This document shows positions 16,244 through 24,971 of a stretch of 53,447 nt of DNA, piece by piece. Where the stretch lies: positions 1 to 53,447 of the forward strand of contig CAKPOS010000010.1 in the NCBI GenBank assembly GCA_934176955.1, given 5' to 3'. Position 1 is the stretch's first letter. The number at the start of each line of letters is the position of its first letter. The position numbers and the translations under genes are program-made. The DNA is from an uncultured Bacilli bacterium. GTDB lineage: Bacteria; Bacillota_I; Bacilli_A; RF39; UBA660. The notes beneath the pieces are model-generated. The model saw only the letters and a list, made by a program, of their open reading frames with translations, was not told the DNA's origin and made no database searches.

Positions 16244-18610
16244 GTGAAAACAATTGGAAATTATTTTGTTGCAAATGATTCTGATGGGATTAGTTTAAAA
16301 GAAAATATTGTAAAAGGGGAAAAATTTCGATTTACTTTTTTGTCTGAAAGGTTAATACGGCTAGAATATAGTCCAAATGGTAGTTTTGAAGATAGAACTT
16401 CACAAAGAGTTATTTTTAGAAAATTTCCTAAAGTCAAATATACGAAGGCGCAAACGGAGTCTTTAATTCAATTATCTACTTCTTATTTTACTTTAAATTA
16501 TGATATGAATAAGCCTTTTTTAGGAAGCAAATTAGCACCAGCTTCTAATTTAAATATTCTTTTAAATGGTACAGATAAAACATGGTATTATCATCATCCC
16601 GAAGCTAGAAATTTTGGAGGACTTAATTATTCGTTAGATGACTTTGCTGGAAGGTTAAAATTGGGGAAAGGCTTTTATTCTACAGATGGATTTGCTGTCT
16701 TGGATGATAGTGATTCTTATGTACTAGATAATAATACTTTTGTTGAAAGAAATAAAGGAAATATTGATATTTATGTTTTTATGTATCGTAAAGATTTAGG
16801 ACTTTGTTTAAAAGATTACTATGATTTAACTGGGTATCCTAGCCTTATTCCTAGATATTCTTTAGGGAATTGGTGGAATAAAAATAAAGAATATTCTACT
16901 TCTGATATTCAAAATTTGATGATGAAATTTCAAGAAGAAGATATTCCTATTGCTGTTTTATTGTTTGGTGATAAGTGGCATGATGATAGTGATCCATTGG
17001 TTTTTCATCACCAATTATTAAATGGAGAACAATTAAGACAATTATGTAATCATTATCATATGAAAATTTCATTAACAATTGATCCTAGTATTAAAATTAA
17101 AGAAGGAAGTAATACTTATCAAAATATTCAGAATGTTTTACAAAATATCAATGGAGATTATTCTTTTCTTCCAATGAGTAGTCAACAAATGAATCTTTAT
17201 GCTTCATATGGAATAAAAAGTTGGATTTCTTCAGGAATTGATTCCTTCTATATTGATTATAACAATAGTAAAGATAATTGTAGTTTAGCGCTAGTTAATC
17301 ATTATATTTATTCGATGTATGGAATCATGTTAAATAAAAGAGTAGCAATATTATCTAGAAATTATGCTATGGCAACACATAGAGATACAATTATTTATAA
17401 TGGAAAAACAAAAGTAGGATGGAACACATTAAGTATTTTACCTCAATACCAAATGTCTGCCTCTAACAATGGAGTGAGTTATATTGCTAGTCCAATCGGT
17501 GGATATTATGGGGGAATTGAGACTTTTGAATTATATATTCGCTATATCCAGTTTGGCGTTTTTAGTACCTTTTTAATTTTGTCTAGTGACGGAGGAAAAT
17601 ATTATAAACGAGAACCATGGCGCTGGAAAATAACTGAAGAAGAAATTATTAGAAAGTATTTAAAGATGAGATATCAGTTAATTCCATACATTTATACAGA
17701 AAGTTATATCTATTCTAAAAGTGGTAGTCCTGTTGTTCAACCATTATATTATAAATATCCTAAGATTTATGATGAACCATTATATAAGAATCAGTATTTC
17801 TTTGGAAGTGAAATGTTAGTTTGTCCAATTGTAAAAAAGAAAAATACGATTATGAATAGAGTCGTTCAACGAATGTTTATTCCTGAAGGAACTTGGTATG
17901 AATTGGAAAGTGGAAAAAAATATATTGGAAATAAGTATTACATGAGTTTTTACAAAGATGAAGATTATCCTGTTTTCTGTAGAGAAGGATCAATTGTCCC
18001 TCTTTCTCGTGAGATGAGTACAGATTTACCAGTTAATATGGAAATTTTAGTTTTTCCTGGTGCTAATGGAAGTTATGTATTATATGAAGATGATGGAATT
18101 AGTAATAATTATAAAAATGGTAGTTGCGGATTCACAGAATTTGTTTTTCAATATACTTTAAACCATTATGAACTTTCTATTCAAAATAAAGGAAATATTG
18201 GTTTATTACCTTCCTCTAGAAATTATAAAATTCGGTTTAGAAATACAAAAAATGGGAATGTAGAAATAAAATTGGGGATGAATACGATTTCAGGTAAAGT
18301 ATATAATGAAAAAAATGATTTAGTAGTAGAAGTCAATAATATTTCCTCTGGCAGTAATTTAGTAATCACGTGTATCAATGATAGTATTTTGTTAAATTCT
18401 ATGGAAAAATTAATTAATGACGATATCAAAGGAATTTTAGAAGATTTAGAGATTGAAACTATTTTAAAAGAGAAAATTGATGATATTTTATTTAGTGATA
18501 TGCCTATTCGTAAAAAAAGAATTGCTATTCATAAATTGAAAAGAGCAAAGTTAGAACCTAAATTTATTAAAATGTTTTTAAATTTACTTGAATATATTCA
18601 AACAGTTTAG
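16244..18610 (+). CDS. Glycoside hydrolase family 31-like protein, probably catalytically altered
   Basis: 788 aa with the domain order of GH31 alpha-glycosidases: an N-terminal beta-sandwich (~1-190), a (beta/alpha)8 barrel (~200-520) and C-terminal beta domains (~530-700), plus an extra helical tail (~705-788). The putative nucleophile Asp338 is kept (GIDSFYIDYNN), but the usual Glu after it is Asn. The loop that normally carries the acid/base Asp before the conserved Trp reads NGKTKVGW, with Lys388 in that place. The barrel motif usually written HDIGGF reads SPIGGY (Pro417). It may therefore bind rather than hydrolyse glycans. These alignments are from memory. GTG start; weak SD GGGGA. No signal peptide, so cytoplasmic. 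Confidence 0.8.
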   Translation: MKTIGNYFVANDSDGISLKENIVKGEKFRFTFLSERLIRLEYSPNGSFEDRTSQRVIFRKFPKVKYTKAQTESLIQLSTSYFTLNYDMNKPFLGSKLAPASNLNILLNGTDKTWYYHHPEARNFGGLNYSLDDFAGRLKLGKGFYSTDGFAVLDDSDSYVLDNNTFVERNKGNIDIYVFMYRKDLGLCLKDYYDLTGYPSLIPRYSLGNWWNKNKEYSTSDIQNLMMKFQEEDIPIAVLLFGDKWHDDSDPLVFHHQLLNGEQLRQLCNHYHMKISLTIDPSIKIKEGSNTYQNIQNVLQNINGDYSFLPMSSQQMNLYASYGIKSWISSGIDSFYIDYNNSKDNCSLALVNHYIYSMYGIMLNKRVAILSRNYAMATHRDTIIYNGKTKVGWNTLSILPQYQMSASNNGVSYIASPIGGYYGGIETFELYIRYIQFGVFSTFLILSSDGGKYYKREPWRWKITEEEIIRKYLKMRYQLIPYIYTESYIYSKSGSPVVQPLYYKYPKIYDEPLYKNQYFFGSEMLVCPIVKKKNTIMNRVVQRMFIPEGTWYELESGKKYIGNKYYMSFYKDEDYPVFCREGSIVPLSREMSTDLPVNMEILVFPGANGSYVLYEDDGISNNYKNGSCGFTEFVFQYTLNHYELSIQNKGNIGLLPSSRNYKIRFRNTKNGNVEIKLGMNTISGKVYNEKNDLVVEVNNISSGSNLVITCINDSILLNSMEKLINDDIKGILEDLEIETILKEKIDDILFSDMPIRKKRIAIHKLKRAKLEPKFIKMFLNLLEYIQTV

Positions 18611-18616
18611 TATAAT
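18588..18616 (+). promoter_or_regulatory. Promoter of the T-box/leuS transcript
   Basis: TTGAAT (18588-18593), 17 bp, TATAAT (18611-18616), overlapping the end of the GH31 gene. Confidence 0.75.
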
Positions 18617-18621
18617 AGATT

Positions 18622-18828
18622 TCAAAGTGTTGATGAAGAAAGTAGTAGTAAAAAATATTTTTTTAGAGAGTAAGTGGTTGGTGAAAACTTATGAAATATT
18701 TTTATGAACTTGTTCTTTTAGCTACCTTTTATAGGTCGGATAGTCCGTTATCAAATTAAGTAAAAAGTAGGATGGTACCGCGTTTATTCGCTCCTAGTAT
18801 AAGGGGGAAATAGGCGTGGTTTTCTTTT
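18622..18828 (+). promoter_or_regulatory. T-box riboswitch, leucine specific
   Basis: tRNA-sensing leader that prevents termination when uncharged tRNA-Leu binds. The conserved T-box sequence AGGATGGTACCGCG lies at about 18769-18782. The stem I element with GGTGAAAAC is near 18676-18690. In GAACTTG (about 18706-18712) CTT is the likely leucine specifier codon followed by a purine. The terminator pairs ACCGCG...CCTA with TAGGCGTGGT and ends in a T-run (to ~18828). Upstream of leuS, as expected, but a small membrane protein gene comes first. Confidence 0.88.
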
Positions 18829-18842
18829 GGAGGTGATATTAT

Positions 18843-19190
18843 TTGAATATTATTTTAGAATATTTTATTGTTTTTATTGGCGTATTTATTTTTAATTATT
18901 TTGCAACTAGAGTAACAAATAAAAAGTTAAGTAAGAATCAAGTTCCTACAGAAGTTTTATATTTAAAGAAAGTTTATAAGGTAACGATTCCTAAAAAAAG
19001 TTATCCTAAATTTATGATGATTTGTTCTTTGATTAATACTTTTATTATTAGTACAATTTATATGATTATTATGTATTTATTAAATCATATTATTTTAAGA
19101 ATTATTATCGGAGTAATTTTACTAATTTTAATGATAATTATTTGTTATGGATTTTTAGCTAAATATTATTTATGGAAAGAAGGAAGATAG
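18843..19190 (+). CDS. Small membrane protein under the leucine T-box, unknown function
   Basis: 115 aa. An N-terminal transmembrane helix (residues ~3-22), a basic loop of ~40 residues (VPTEVLYLKKVYKVTIPKK), then two hydrophobic helices (~60-83 and ~85-107) that may form a hairpin. The start is a TTG five bases after GGAGGTGAT, the strongest SD in the neighbourhood. It lies between the T-box and leuS and ends two bases before the leuS ATG, so its synthesis is predicted to rise when leucine is scarce. I do not recognise a family. A link to leucine uptake or metabolism is inference only. Confidence 0.75.
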   Translation: MNIILEYFIVFIGVFIFNYFATRVTNKKLSKNQVPTEVLYLKKVYKVTIPKKSYPKFMMICSLINTFIISTIYMIIMYLLNHIILRIIIGVILLILMIIICYGFLAKYYLWKEGR

Positions 19191-19192
19191 TG

Positions 19193-21604
19193 ATGTATAA
19201 TTATAAAAAAATAGAAAAGAAATGGCAAGAATATTGGAAAGAAAATCATACTTATGAGACAAAAAATAATATAGAAACAAAGAAGGGTAAGTATTATATG
19301 TTAGTAGAATTTCCTTATCCTTCTGGTGTTGGTTTGCATGTTGGTCATGCTAGAGTATATACAGCTAGTGATGTTCAAGCTAGATTTAAGAGGGCTATGG
19401 GATATAATGTATTGTTTCCTATGGGATGGGATGCTTTTGGCGCTCCTGCTGAACAATACGCTATAAAGAACCATATTCATCCTAAAATGGCTGTTCAAGA
19501 AAATATTAAAGTATTTAAGTCTCAGATGGAATCACTTGGATTATCGATTGATTGGTCAAGAGAATTTTCGACAACTGATCCAGAATATTATAAATGGACA
19601 CAATGGCAATTTTTAAAGTTTTATCAAGCAGGTCTTGCTTATAAGGATGAAAAGGAAATTAATTGGTGTCCAAAATGTAAAACTGGTTTATCAAATGAAG
19701 ATGCTCAAGGTGGCGTATGTGAGAGATGTGGTAGCAAAACAACGAAGAAACTTAAAAATCAATGGTTGCTTCGCATGAGTAGTTATGCAGATAAATTATT
19801 AGATGGCTTAAAAGATACTGAATTTTTAGATAAAGTAAAAACTGCTCAAGTAAATTGGATTGGAAAATCAATTGGGGCTTCTGTAGAATTTCCTCTTCGT
19901 GATACGGAAGATAGTTTAGAAGTTTTTACCACAAGATGTGATACTTTATTTGGCGTAACTTTTATGGTAATTAGTCCTGAACATCCTTATTTAAAAAAGT
20001 ATATGGATAGAATTCAAAATCGTGATAAACTAGAAGAATATCAAAAAAAAGCTATGGAAAAAAGTGAAATTGAAAGAACAGATGCAACAAAAGAAAAGAC
20101 AGGTATTTGTCTTTCTGGTCTTGAAGCTATTCACCCTATTACAGGAAAATCAATTCCTATTTGGGTAAGTGACTATGTTCTTGCTAATTATGGAACAGGT
20201 GCAATTATGGCTGTTCCTGCTCATGATGAAAGAGACTATGCTTTTGCTAAAAAATTTGGTATGGAAATTATTCCTGTTATAGAAGGAGGAGATATTTCTA
20301 AGGAAGCCTATGTTGGAGATGGATTACATATTCATTCAGAATTCTTAGATGGATTAGGAAAAGAAGAAGCTATTTCAAAAATGCTAACCTATTTAGAAGA
20401 AAAGAAAATTGGTGGTAAGAAAATTAATTATCGTCTTCAAGATTGGATTTTTTCTAGACAAAGATTTTGGGGAGAACCAATTCCAATGATTCATTGTGAT
20501 TGTTGTGGTTGGGTAGAAGTACCAGAAACTGATTTACCAGTACTACTTCCTGATGTTTCTAGCTATGAACCTACAGAAGATGGAGAAAGTCCTCTTGCTA
20601 ACATTGAAGAATGGGTAAATACAACTTGTCCAAAATGTGGTAAACCAGCAAAAAGAGAAACAGATACAATGCCAAATTGGGCTGGTTCTAGTTGGTACTG
20701 GTTAAGATATATGGATCCTAAAAATGACCAAAAGTTTGCTAGTATGGAAGCAATGAAATATTGGGGAATGGTAGATTTATATGATGGTGGTATGGAACAT
20801 GCTACTAGACATTTATTGTATGCTAGATTTTGGAATATTTTCTTACATGAGCAAGGTCTTGTTCCTTGCAGCGAACCTTTCTTAAAAAGAATTAGTCATG
20901 GAATGATTTTAGGCTCTAGTGGAGAAAAAATGAGTAAAAGTAAAGGAAATGTAGTCAATCCTAATGATATGGTTAGAGATTATGGTGCTGATGCTTTACG
21001 TGTTTACGAAATGTTTATTGGAGATTATTCAAAAGATGCTAGTTGGAGTGAAAATGGCTTAAAAGGCTGTAAGAAATTTTTAAATCGTATTTGGAATCTA
21101 CAAGAAAAATTGAATGAAGAAGAAGAATATAGTAGTGACTTAGAAAATTTAATTCATAAAACCATAAAAAAAGTTACTTGTGATATTGAAACTTTAAATT
21201 ATAATACTGCCGTTTCTGCTTTAATGATTTTATTAAACGCTATGGATGAAAAAAATGAAATAACAAGAAAAGACTATCGAAGTATTTTACATTTATTAAA
21301 CCCATTTGCTCCTCATATTACGGAAGAATTAAATGAAATTTATCATTTAGGTCCTGCTTTTTCAAGTAGTGAGTGGCCAGTTTATGAGGAGAAAAAAACC
21401 ATTGATGATGAATTAGAAATTGGTGTTCAAGTGAATGGTAAGTTGAGAGGAACAATCTTAGTGGCTAAAGATGCTTCAAAAGATGTTTTGGAATCTCTTG
21501 CCTTAGAAGAAGAAAATGTGAAAAGGCATATTTCAGGAAAAACAATTGTAAAAGTAATTGCTATTCCTAATCGAATTGTTAATATTGTTGTGAAAGAAGG
21601 GTAA
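19193..21604 (+). CDS. leuS: Leucyl-tRNA synthetase
   Basis: Charges tRNA-Leu with leucine using ATP. 803 aa, normal for bacterial LeuRS. Class I signatures: HVGH (residues 49-52, in PYPSGVGLHVGHARVY) and KMSKS (579-583). Zinc-type Cys pairs occur in CPKCKTGLSNED / CERCGSKT and CPKCGKPAKRETDTM. The CP1 editing domain contains FTTRCDTLFGVTFMV and GTGAIMAVPAHDERDYAFA, with the conserved Thr and Asp of post-transfer editing. The start is the ATG at 19193, with GAAGGAAG upstream; an earlier in-frame ATG lies inside the preceding gene. Controlled by the leucine T-box. Confidence 0.97.
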   Translation: MYNYKKIEKKWQEYWKENHTYETKNNIETKKGKYYMLVEFPYPSGVGLHVGHARVYTASDVQARFKRAMGYNVLFPMGWDAFGAPAEQYAIKNHIHPKMAVQENIKVFKSQMESLGLSIDWSREFSTTDPEYYKWTQWQFLKFYQAGLAYKDEKEINWCPKCKTGLSNEDAQGGVCERCGSKTTKKLKNQWLLRMSSYADKLLDGLKDTEFLDKVKTAQVNWIGKSIGASVEFPLRDTEDSLEVFTTRCDTLFGVTFMVISPEHPYLKKYMDRIQNRDKLEEYQKKAMEKSEIERTDATKEKTGICLSGLEAIHPITGKSIPIWVSDYVLANYGTGAIMAVPAHDERDYAFAKKFGMEIIPVIEGGDISKEAYVGDGLHIHSEFLDGLGKEEAISKMLTYLEEKKIGGKKINYRLQDWIFSRQRFWGEPIPMIHCDCCGWVEVPETDLPVLLPDVSSYEPTEDGESPLANIEEWVNTTCPKCGKPAKRETDTMPNWAGSSWYWLRYMDPKNDQKFASMEAMKYWGMVDLYDGGMEHATRHLLYARFWNIFLHEQGLVPCSEPFLKRISHGMILGSSGEKMSKSKGNVVNPNDMVRDYGADALRVYEMFIGDYSKDASWSENGLKGCKKFLNRIWNLQEKLNEEEEYSSDLENLIHKTIKKVTCDIETLNYNTAVSALMILLNAMDEKNEITRKDYRSILHLLNPFAPHITEELNEIYHLGPAFSSSEWPVYEEKKTIDDELEIGVQVNGKLRGTILVAKDASKDVLESLALEEENVKRHISGKTIVKVIAIPNRIVNIVVKEG

Positions 21605-21799
21605 AATACTTATCTTTCTTTTCTCTTTATAGTCTTTTTTTCATTAATTAAAGAGTCATTTTATTTATCATTTATGAAGTAAAATATGATATTTAGTTAT
21701 TTTTTCACTTAACTAGTTGTTAAATAAGTTACGAATTAGTTGACTTCTTAAAAAAATAAAATATTTATATTATAATAGTATTGATTTGGAGTGGTTGTA

Positions 21800-22417
21800 A
21801 TGAAGAAGTTTAATTTTGATTTTGATTTTTATGATGAAGGACTTTACTGTATGGAAGATATTATTCATGATATTTCTCGGTATTGTGGCATGAATTTTTA
21901 TTATTTGATTGATTTTTTTAAAAACTGTCCAGTAATTTTGAAAGACGAACTAGAATCTTCTTTGAAAAAAGAAGGATATTTATATCAACAAAAGACAATT
22001 GATGTAAATTATAATTTTTTAAATACTAAAGTTGAAATCTTGAAAAATAAAGGATTAAATTATTTATTATTAATGAATTATTTAAAGAGATTAGGAAAAA
22101 AAGATTTTCAGTTAGATTCTAAATATGAAGAAATATTAGAAAGTTGTAATTTATTTCATTTCCGTAACGTTTTAATGGGAAGTGATATTAAGTCTATTTT
22201 GATAGGATTTGGGAATACTTTTAATCAACTTATTGATAATTTAAAAGAAATTCATTCTCTTGATACTTATGATTTTCCAAGAATTGATTCTTTTGGTTTG
22301 ACTTATGGACGGGATAGGATTTATCCAGGAAAAGAAATCGTTTTAAAAGATAAAGATTTGTTAGATAAAACTTCGATTCGTCCAAAGAAATTAAAAAAGG
22401 TTTCTTCCCACTGTTAG
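21800..22417 (+). CDS. Hypothetical cytoplasmic protein
   Basis: 205 aa that I do not recognise. It has an aromatic, acidic start (MKKFNFDFDFYDEG), a mostly helical middle with many Leu, Lys and Glu, and a basic end (IRPKKLKKVSSHC). No signal peptide or membrane segment. The ATG at 21800 has GGAG eight bases upstream; an in-frame GTG three codons earlier overlaps that SD. TATAAT at 21771-21776 may be its -10. A strong terminator separates it from rpsB, so it is probably monocistronic. Confidence 0.6.
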   Translation: MKKFNFDFDFYDEGLYCMEDIIHDISRYCGMNFYYLIDFFKNCPVILKDELESSLKKEGYLYQQKTIDVNYNFLNTKVEILKNKGLNYLLLMNYLKRLGKKDFQLDSKYEEILESCNLFHFRNVLMGSDIKSILIGFGNTFNQLIDNLKEIHSLDTYDFPRIDSFGLTYGRDRIYPGKEIVLKDKDLLDKTSIRPKKLKKVSSHC

Positions 22418-22429
22418 AGGAATTTTTTG

Positions 22430-22470
22430 ATAAAAAAGGTTACAATTTTCTTGTATCCTTTTTTATTTTA
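22430..22470 (+). terminator. Terminator before rpsB
   Basis: ATAAAAAAGG-T-TACAA (22430-22445) pairs with TTGTA-T-CCTTTTTTAT (22451-22466): 15 bp with one T-T mismatch and a 5-base loop. Confidence 0.8.
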
Positions 22471-22479
22471 TGTTAAAAT
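22451..22479 (+). promoter_or_regulatory. Putative rpsB promoter nested in the terminator
   Basis: TTGTAT (22451-22456), 17 bp, TAAAAT (22474-22479). The -35 is the descending arm of the upstream terminator hairpin. Confidence 0.6.
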
Positions 22480-22505
22480 AATCTTGGCTTTTTGAAAAAT
22501 ATTCA

Positions 22506-22568
22506 CAAATATGGATTTATTTCTTCTAGTGCTTAAGTTTAAGTGAAGAAATAAATATGAAGTATTTG
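22506..22568 (+). promoter_or_regulatory. Structured rpsB leader
   Basis: A perfect 12-bp inverted repeat ATTTATTTCTTC (22515-22526) / GAAGAAATAAAT (22545-22556) closes an 18-base loop that itself holds CTTAA/TTAAG. An outer 6-bp pairing CAAATA/TATTTG (22506-22511, 22563-22568) encloses it. It lies just upstream of the rpsB SD. Autogenous control by S2 is known in other bacteria; whether this hairpin serves that is inference. Confidence 0.5.
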
Positions 22569-22596
22569 GAAGCAAAACAAAGGAGGATGAAAGAAT

Positions 22597-23541
22597 ATGG
22601 CAGTAGTATCTATGAGCTACTTATTAGAAGCTGGTGTTCACTTTGGTCATCAGACAAAAAGATGGAACCCTAAAATGAAAGAGTATATCTACAACTCTCG
22701 TGATGATATTTATATTATCGATTTACAAAAAACAGTAGAAAAAATGGAAGAGGCTTATGCAGCTTTAACAAAGATTGTATCAGAAGGTGGAAATGTTCTA
22801 TATGTTGGAACAAAGAAACAAGCTAGTGACGTTTGTCGTGAAGAAGCTACTCGTGGTGGTATGTATTATATGACTGAACGTTGGTTAGGGGGAACTTTAA
22901 CTAATTTTAGAACAATTCGTAGAAGAGTGAAAAGATTAGAAGAAATTGAGGCAATGGAAAAGAATGGTACTTTTGAAAAGTTACCTAAGAAAGAAGTAAT
23001 TGGTCTTAAGAAAGAATATGACAAATTAAATAAGAATTTATGTGGTATTCGTGATATGGTTAAATTACCTCAAGCTTTAATTATTGTTGATTCTATTAAA
23101 GAAGAAAATGCAATTAAGGAAGCTAAAAAATTAGGAATTCCTGTATTTGGAATTATCGATACAAATTGTGATCCTGATAGCGTGGATTATGTTATTCCAG
23201 GTAACGATGATGCAGTAAGAGCAATTAAAGTTGTACTTGGTGCATTAACAAATGCAATTGTAGAAGTAAAAGGTGGAGCAATTGTTGATTATGTTACAGA
23301 AGATGAAAACAGAAGAAATGCTAGACAAGCTGATAGAGGAAATAAAAAATTTGATACAAAAAGACATGATAGAAAAGTAGAACCAAAAAAAGAAGAAAAG
23401 CCAATTAAAGAAGAAGTTACAGAATCTAAATTAGATTTAAATATTTTAACAGTTTCTGAATTAAGAGATTTAGCTAAGAAAAAAGAAATTTCTGGTTACT
23501 CTAAAATGAAGAAAGATGAATTAATTGAAGCTTTAAAATAG
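22597..23541 (+). CDS. rpsB: 30S ribosomal protein S2 with C-terminal SAP/Rho-N-like extension
   Basis: S2 of the small ribosomal subunit. 314 aa; the usual length is about 230-260. The family blocks are clear: LLEAGVHFGHQTKRWNPKM, LYVGTKKQA, RWLGGTLTNF, PVFGIIDTNCDPD and IPGNDDAVRAIK. After residue ~235 comes a charged linker (KKFDTKRHDRKVEPKKEEKP) and then a 35-residue module, LNILTVSELRDLAKKKEISG followed by YSKMKKDELIEALK. This matches the helix-turn-helix pattern of SAP/Rho N-terminal domains, which bind nucleic acid. The SD AGGAGG is well spaced. Followed by tsf as in most bacteria. Confidence 0.95.
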   Translation: MAVVSMSYLLEAGVHFGHQTKRWNPKMKEYIYNSRDDIYIIDLQKTVEKMEEAYAALTKIVSEGGNVLYVGTKKQASDVCREEATRGGMYYMTERWLGGTLTNFRTIRRRVKRLEEIEAMEKNGTFEKLPKKEVIGLKKEYDKLNKNLCGIRDMVKLPQALIIVDSIKEENAIKEAKKLGIPVFGIIDTNCDPDSVDYVIPGNDDAVRAIKVVLGALTNAIVEVKGGAIVDYVTEDENRRNARQADRGNKKFDTKRHDRKVEPKKEEKPIKEEVTESKLDLNILTVSELRDLAKKKEISGYSKMKKDELIEALK

Positions 23542-23554
23542 GAGGAAGATATTT

Positions 23555-24427
23555 ATGGTAAGTGCAAGCATGGTAAAAGAATTGCGTGAAACTAGTGGCG
23601 CTGGTATGTTAGATTGTAAAAAAGCACTAGAAGCTACAAATGGAAATATGGAAGAAGCAATAAATTGGCTAAGAGAAAAAGGAATTTCCAAAGCAGCTAA
23701 AAAAGCTTCTCGTATTGCAGCTGAAGGATTAGCTTTTGCTAAAGTTGATGGAAATAAGGCTGTTATTGTAGAAGTGAATTCTGAAACTGATTTTGTTGCA
23801 AAAAATGAAGAATTTAAGTCTTTAGTTAATGAAATTGCTGATATTGTTTTAGAAAATAATCCTAAAAATGTAGAAGAAGCTTTAGAAGTAGTTTCTGATG
23901 GTAAAAAACTTTCAGATATTATTTCTGAAAAAGTTGCTACTATTGGGGAAAAATTATCATTCCGTCGTTTTGAAGTTTTAGAAAAAGAAGACAGTCAAAT
24001 CTTTGGTACTTATTCTCATATGGGAGGAAAAATCGTTACACTTGTTGTATTAGAAGGAAACGATGCCGAACTTGCTAAAGATATAGCAATGCAAGCAGCT
24101 GCAATGAGACCTTTATACTTAAATCGTGATGAGGTTCCTGCTGAGCGTATTGAGAAAGAAAGAGCTGTTTTAACTGAACAAGCTGAAAATGAAGGATTAG
24201 ACCAAAATAAATTACCAATGATTGTGAATGGTAGATTAAATAAATTCTTTGAAGAAATTTGTTTAGTTGATCAAGGATTCATTAAAGAAAATAAAATGAA
24301 AGTTTCTAAATATGTAGAATCAAAAAATAGTAATATTGTTAAATTTGTTCGTTATGAAGTTGGTGAAGGAATTGAGAAAAAAGAAGAAAACTTTGCTGAT
24401 GAGGTAATGAAACAAATGAATGCTTAA
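23555..24427 (+). CDS. tsf: Elongation factor Ts
   Basis: Guanine nucleotide exchange factor that regenerates EF-Tu-GTP. 290 aa. The N-terminal UBA-like domain has VKELRETSGAGMLDCKKALE and AINWLREKGISKAAKKASR. The core contains EVNSETDFVAKNEEF, the conserved TDFV motif contacting EF-Tu. GTYSHMGGKIVTLVVLEG and KDIAMQAAAMRPLYL mark the C-terminal subdomains. AGGAGG lies eight to nine bases before the ATG. It is cotranscribed with rpsB and ends at a clear terminator. Confidence 0.97.
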   Translation: MVSASMVKELRETSGAGMLDCKKALEATNGNMEEAINWLREKGISKAAKKASRIAAEGLAFAKVDGNKAVIVEVNSETDFVAKNEEFKSLVNEIADIVLENNPKNVEEALEVVSDGKKLSDIISEKVATIGEKLSFRRFEVLEKEDSQIFGTYSHMGGKIVTLVVLEGNDAELAKDIAMQAAAMRPLYLNRDEVPAERIEKERAVLTEQAENEGLDQNKLPMIVNGRLNKFFEEICLVDQGFIKENKMKVSKYVESKNSNIVKFVRYEVGEGIEKKEENFADEVMKQMNA

Positions 24428-24436
24428 TATGAATTT

Positions 24437-24464
24437 GAACTAGATTTTTTCTGGTTCTTTTTTT
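24437..24464 (+). terminator. Terminator of rpsB-tsf
   Basis: GAACTAG / CTGGTTC (one G-U pair) with a 7-base loop followed by seven T. Confidence 0.85.
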
Positions 24465-24640
24465 ATACTACTGTTAGATAGTGGAATAGTATTTTTTCAT
24501 ATTTTAATGTTTGTTATATTTTTTTTAAACCTTGTAAGTATTTTCTTTTGCAATTATTATTTGATTTGCAAAATACTGAATTATATGATAAACTTCTTAC
24601 TGCTTATTATTCTAAAGTAAGGAACAATGTTTTAGTAAAA

Positions 24641-24672
24641 GAAAAAAAGAATTAGTTTGTCTAGTTCTTTTT
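24641..24672 (-). terminator. Terminator of the DUF378 gene
   Basis: On the minus strand AAAAAGAACTAG pairs with CTAATTCTTTTT (one mismatch), loop ACAAA, then a T-run. Confidence 0.65.
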
Positions 24673-24868
24673 AGTGATCTAAATCTTTAGTTAGAATGCC
24701 AATATTCACAAGTCCAGATATTGCTACTACTACATAGACAACTCTTGTTAGAATTGTTCCATCTCCAAATAGGAATTCTACTAAGTTAAAGTTAAATATT
24801 CCAACAAGTCCCCAGTTTACACATCCTATAATGGCTAATACTAAAGTAATTTTATATAACGTATTCAT
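24671..24868 (-). CDS. DUF378 family membrane protein (YuzA-like)
   Basis: 65 aa with two transmembrane helices (residues ~5-25 and ~40-60). The DUF378 hallmark IGCVNWGLVGIFNFNLVEFLFG followed by LTRVVYVVVAISGL is easily seen (split: IGCVNWGLVGIFNFNLV, EFLFG). AGGAGG precedes the ATG. The protein is transcribed divergently from the split lipoprotein gene. Function unknown throughout the family. Confidence 0.9.
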   Translation of the reverse strand: MNTLYKITLVLAIIGCVNWGLVGIFNFNLVEFLFGDGTILTRVVYVVVAISGLVNIGILTKDLDH

Positions 24869-24896
24869 TTTTGCCTCCTTTTTATACTAATATTAT

Positions 24897-24925
24897 TTGA
24901 CAATTTTAGCTAATTTATTCATAAT
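24897..24925 (+). promoter_or_regulatory. Promoter of the split lipoprotein gene
   Basis: TTGACA (24897-24902), 17 bp, CATAAT (24920-24925). It has sigma-A form, so expression need not be sporulation-specific. A second -10-like TATAAT is at 24941-24946. Confidence 0.6.
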
Positions 24926-24971
24926 TTTTTTTAAAATATATATAATTTTAATGAAAGTTAGAGAGGTGAAT

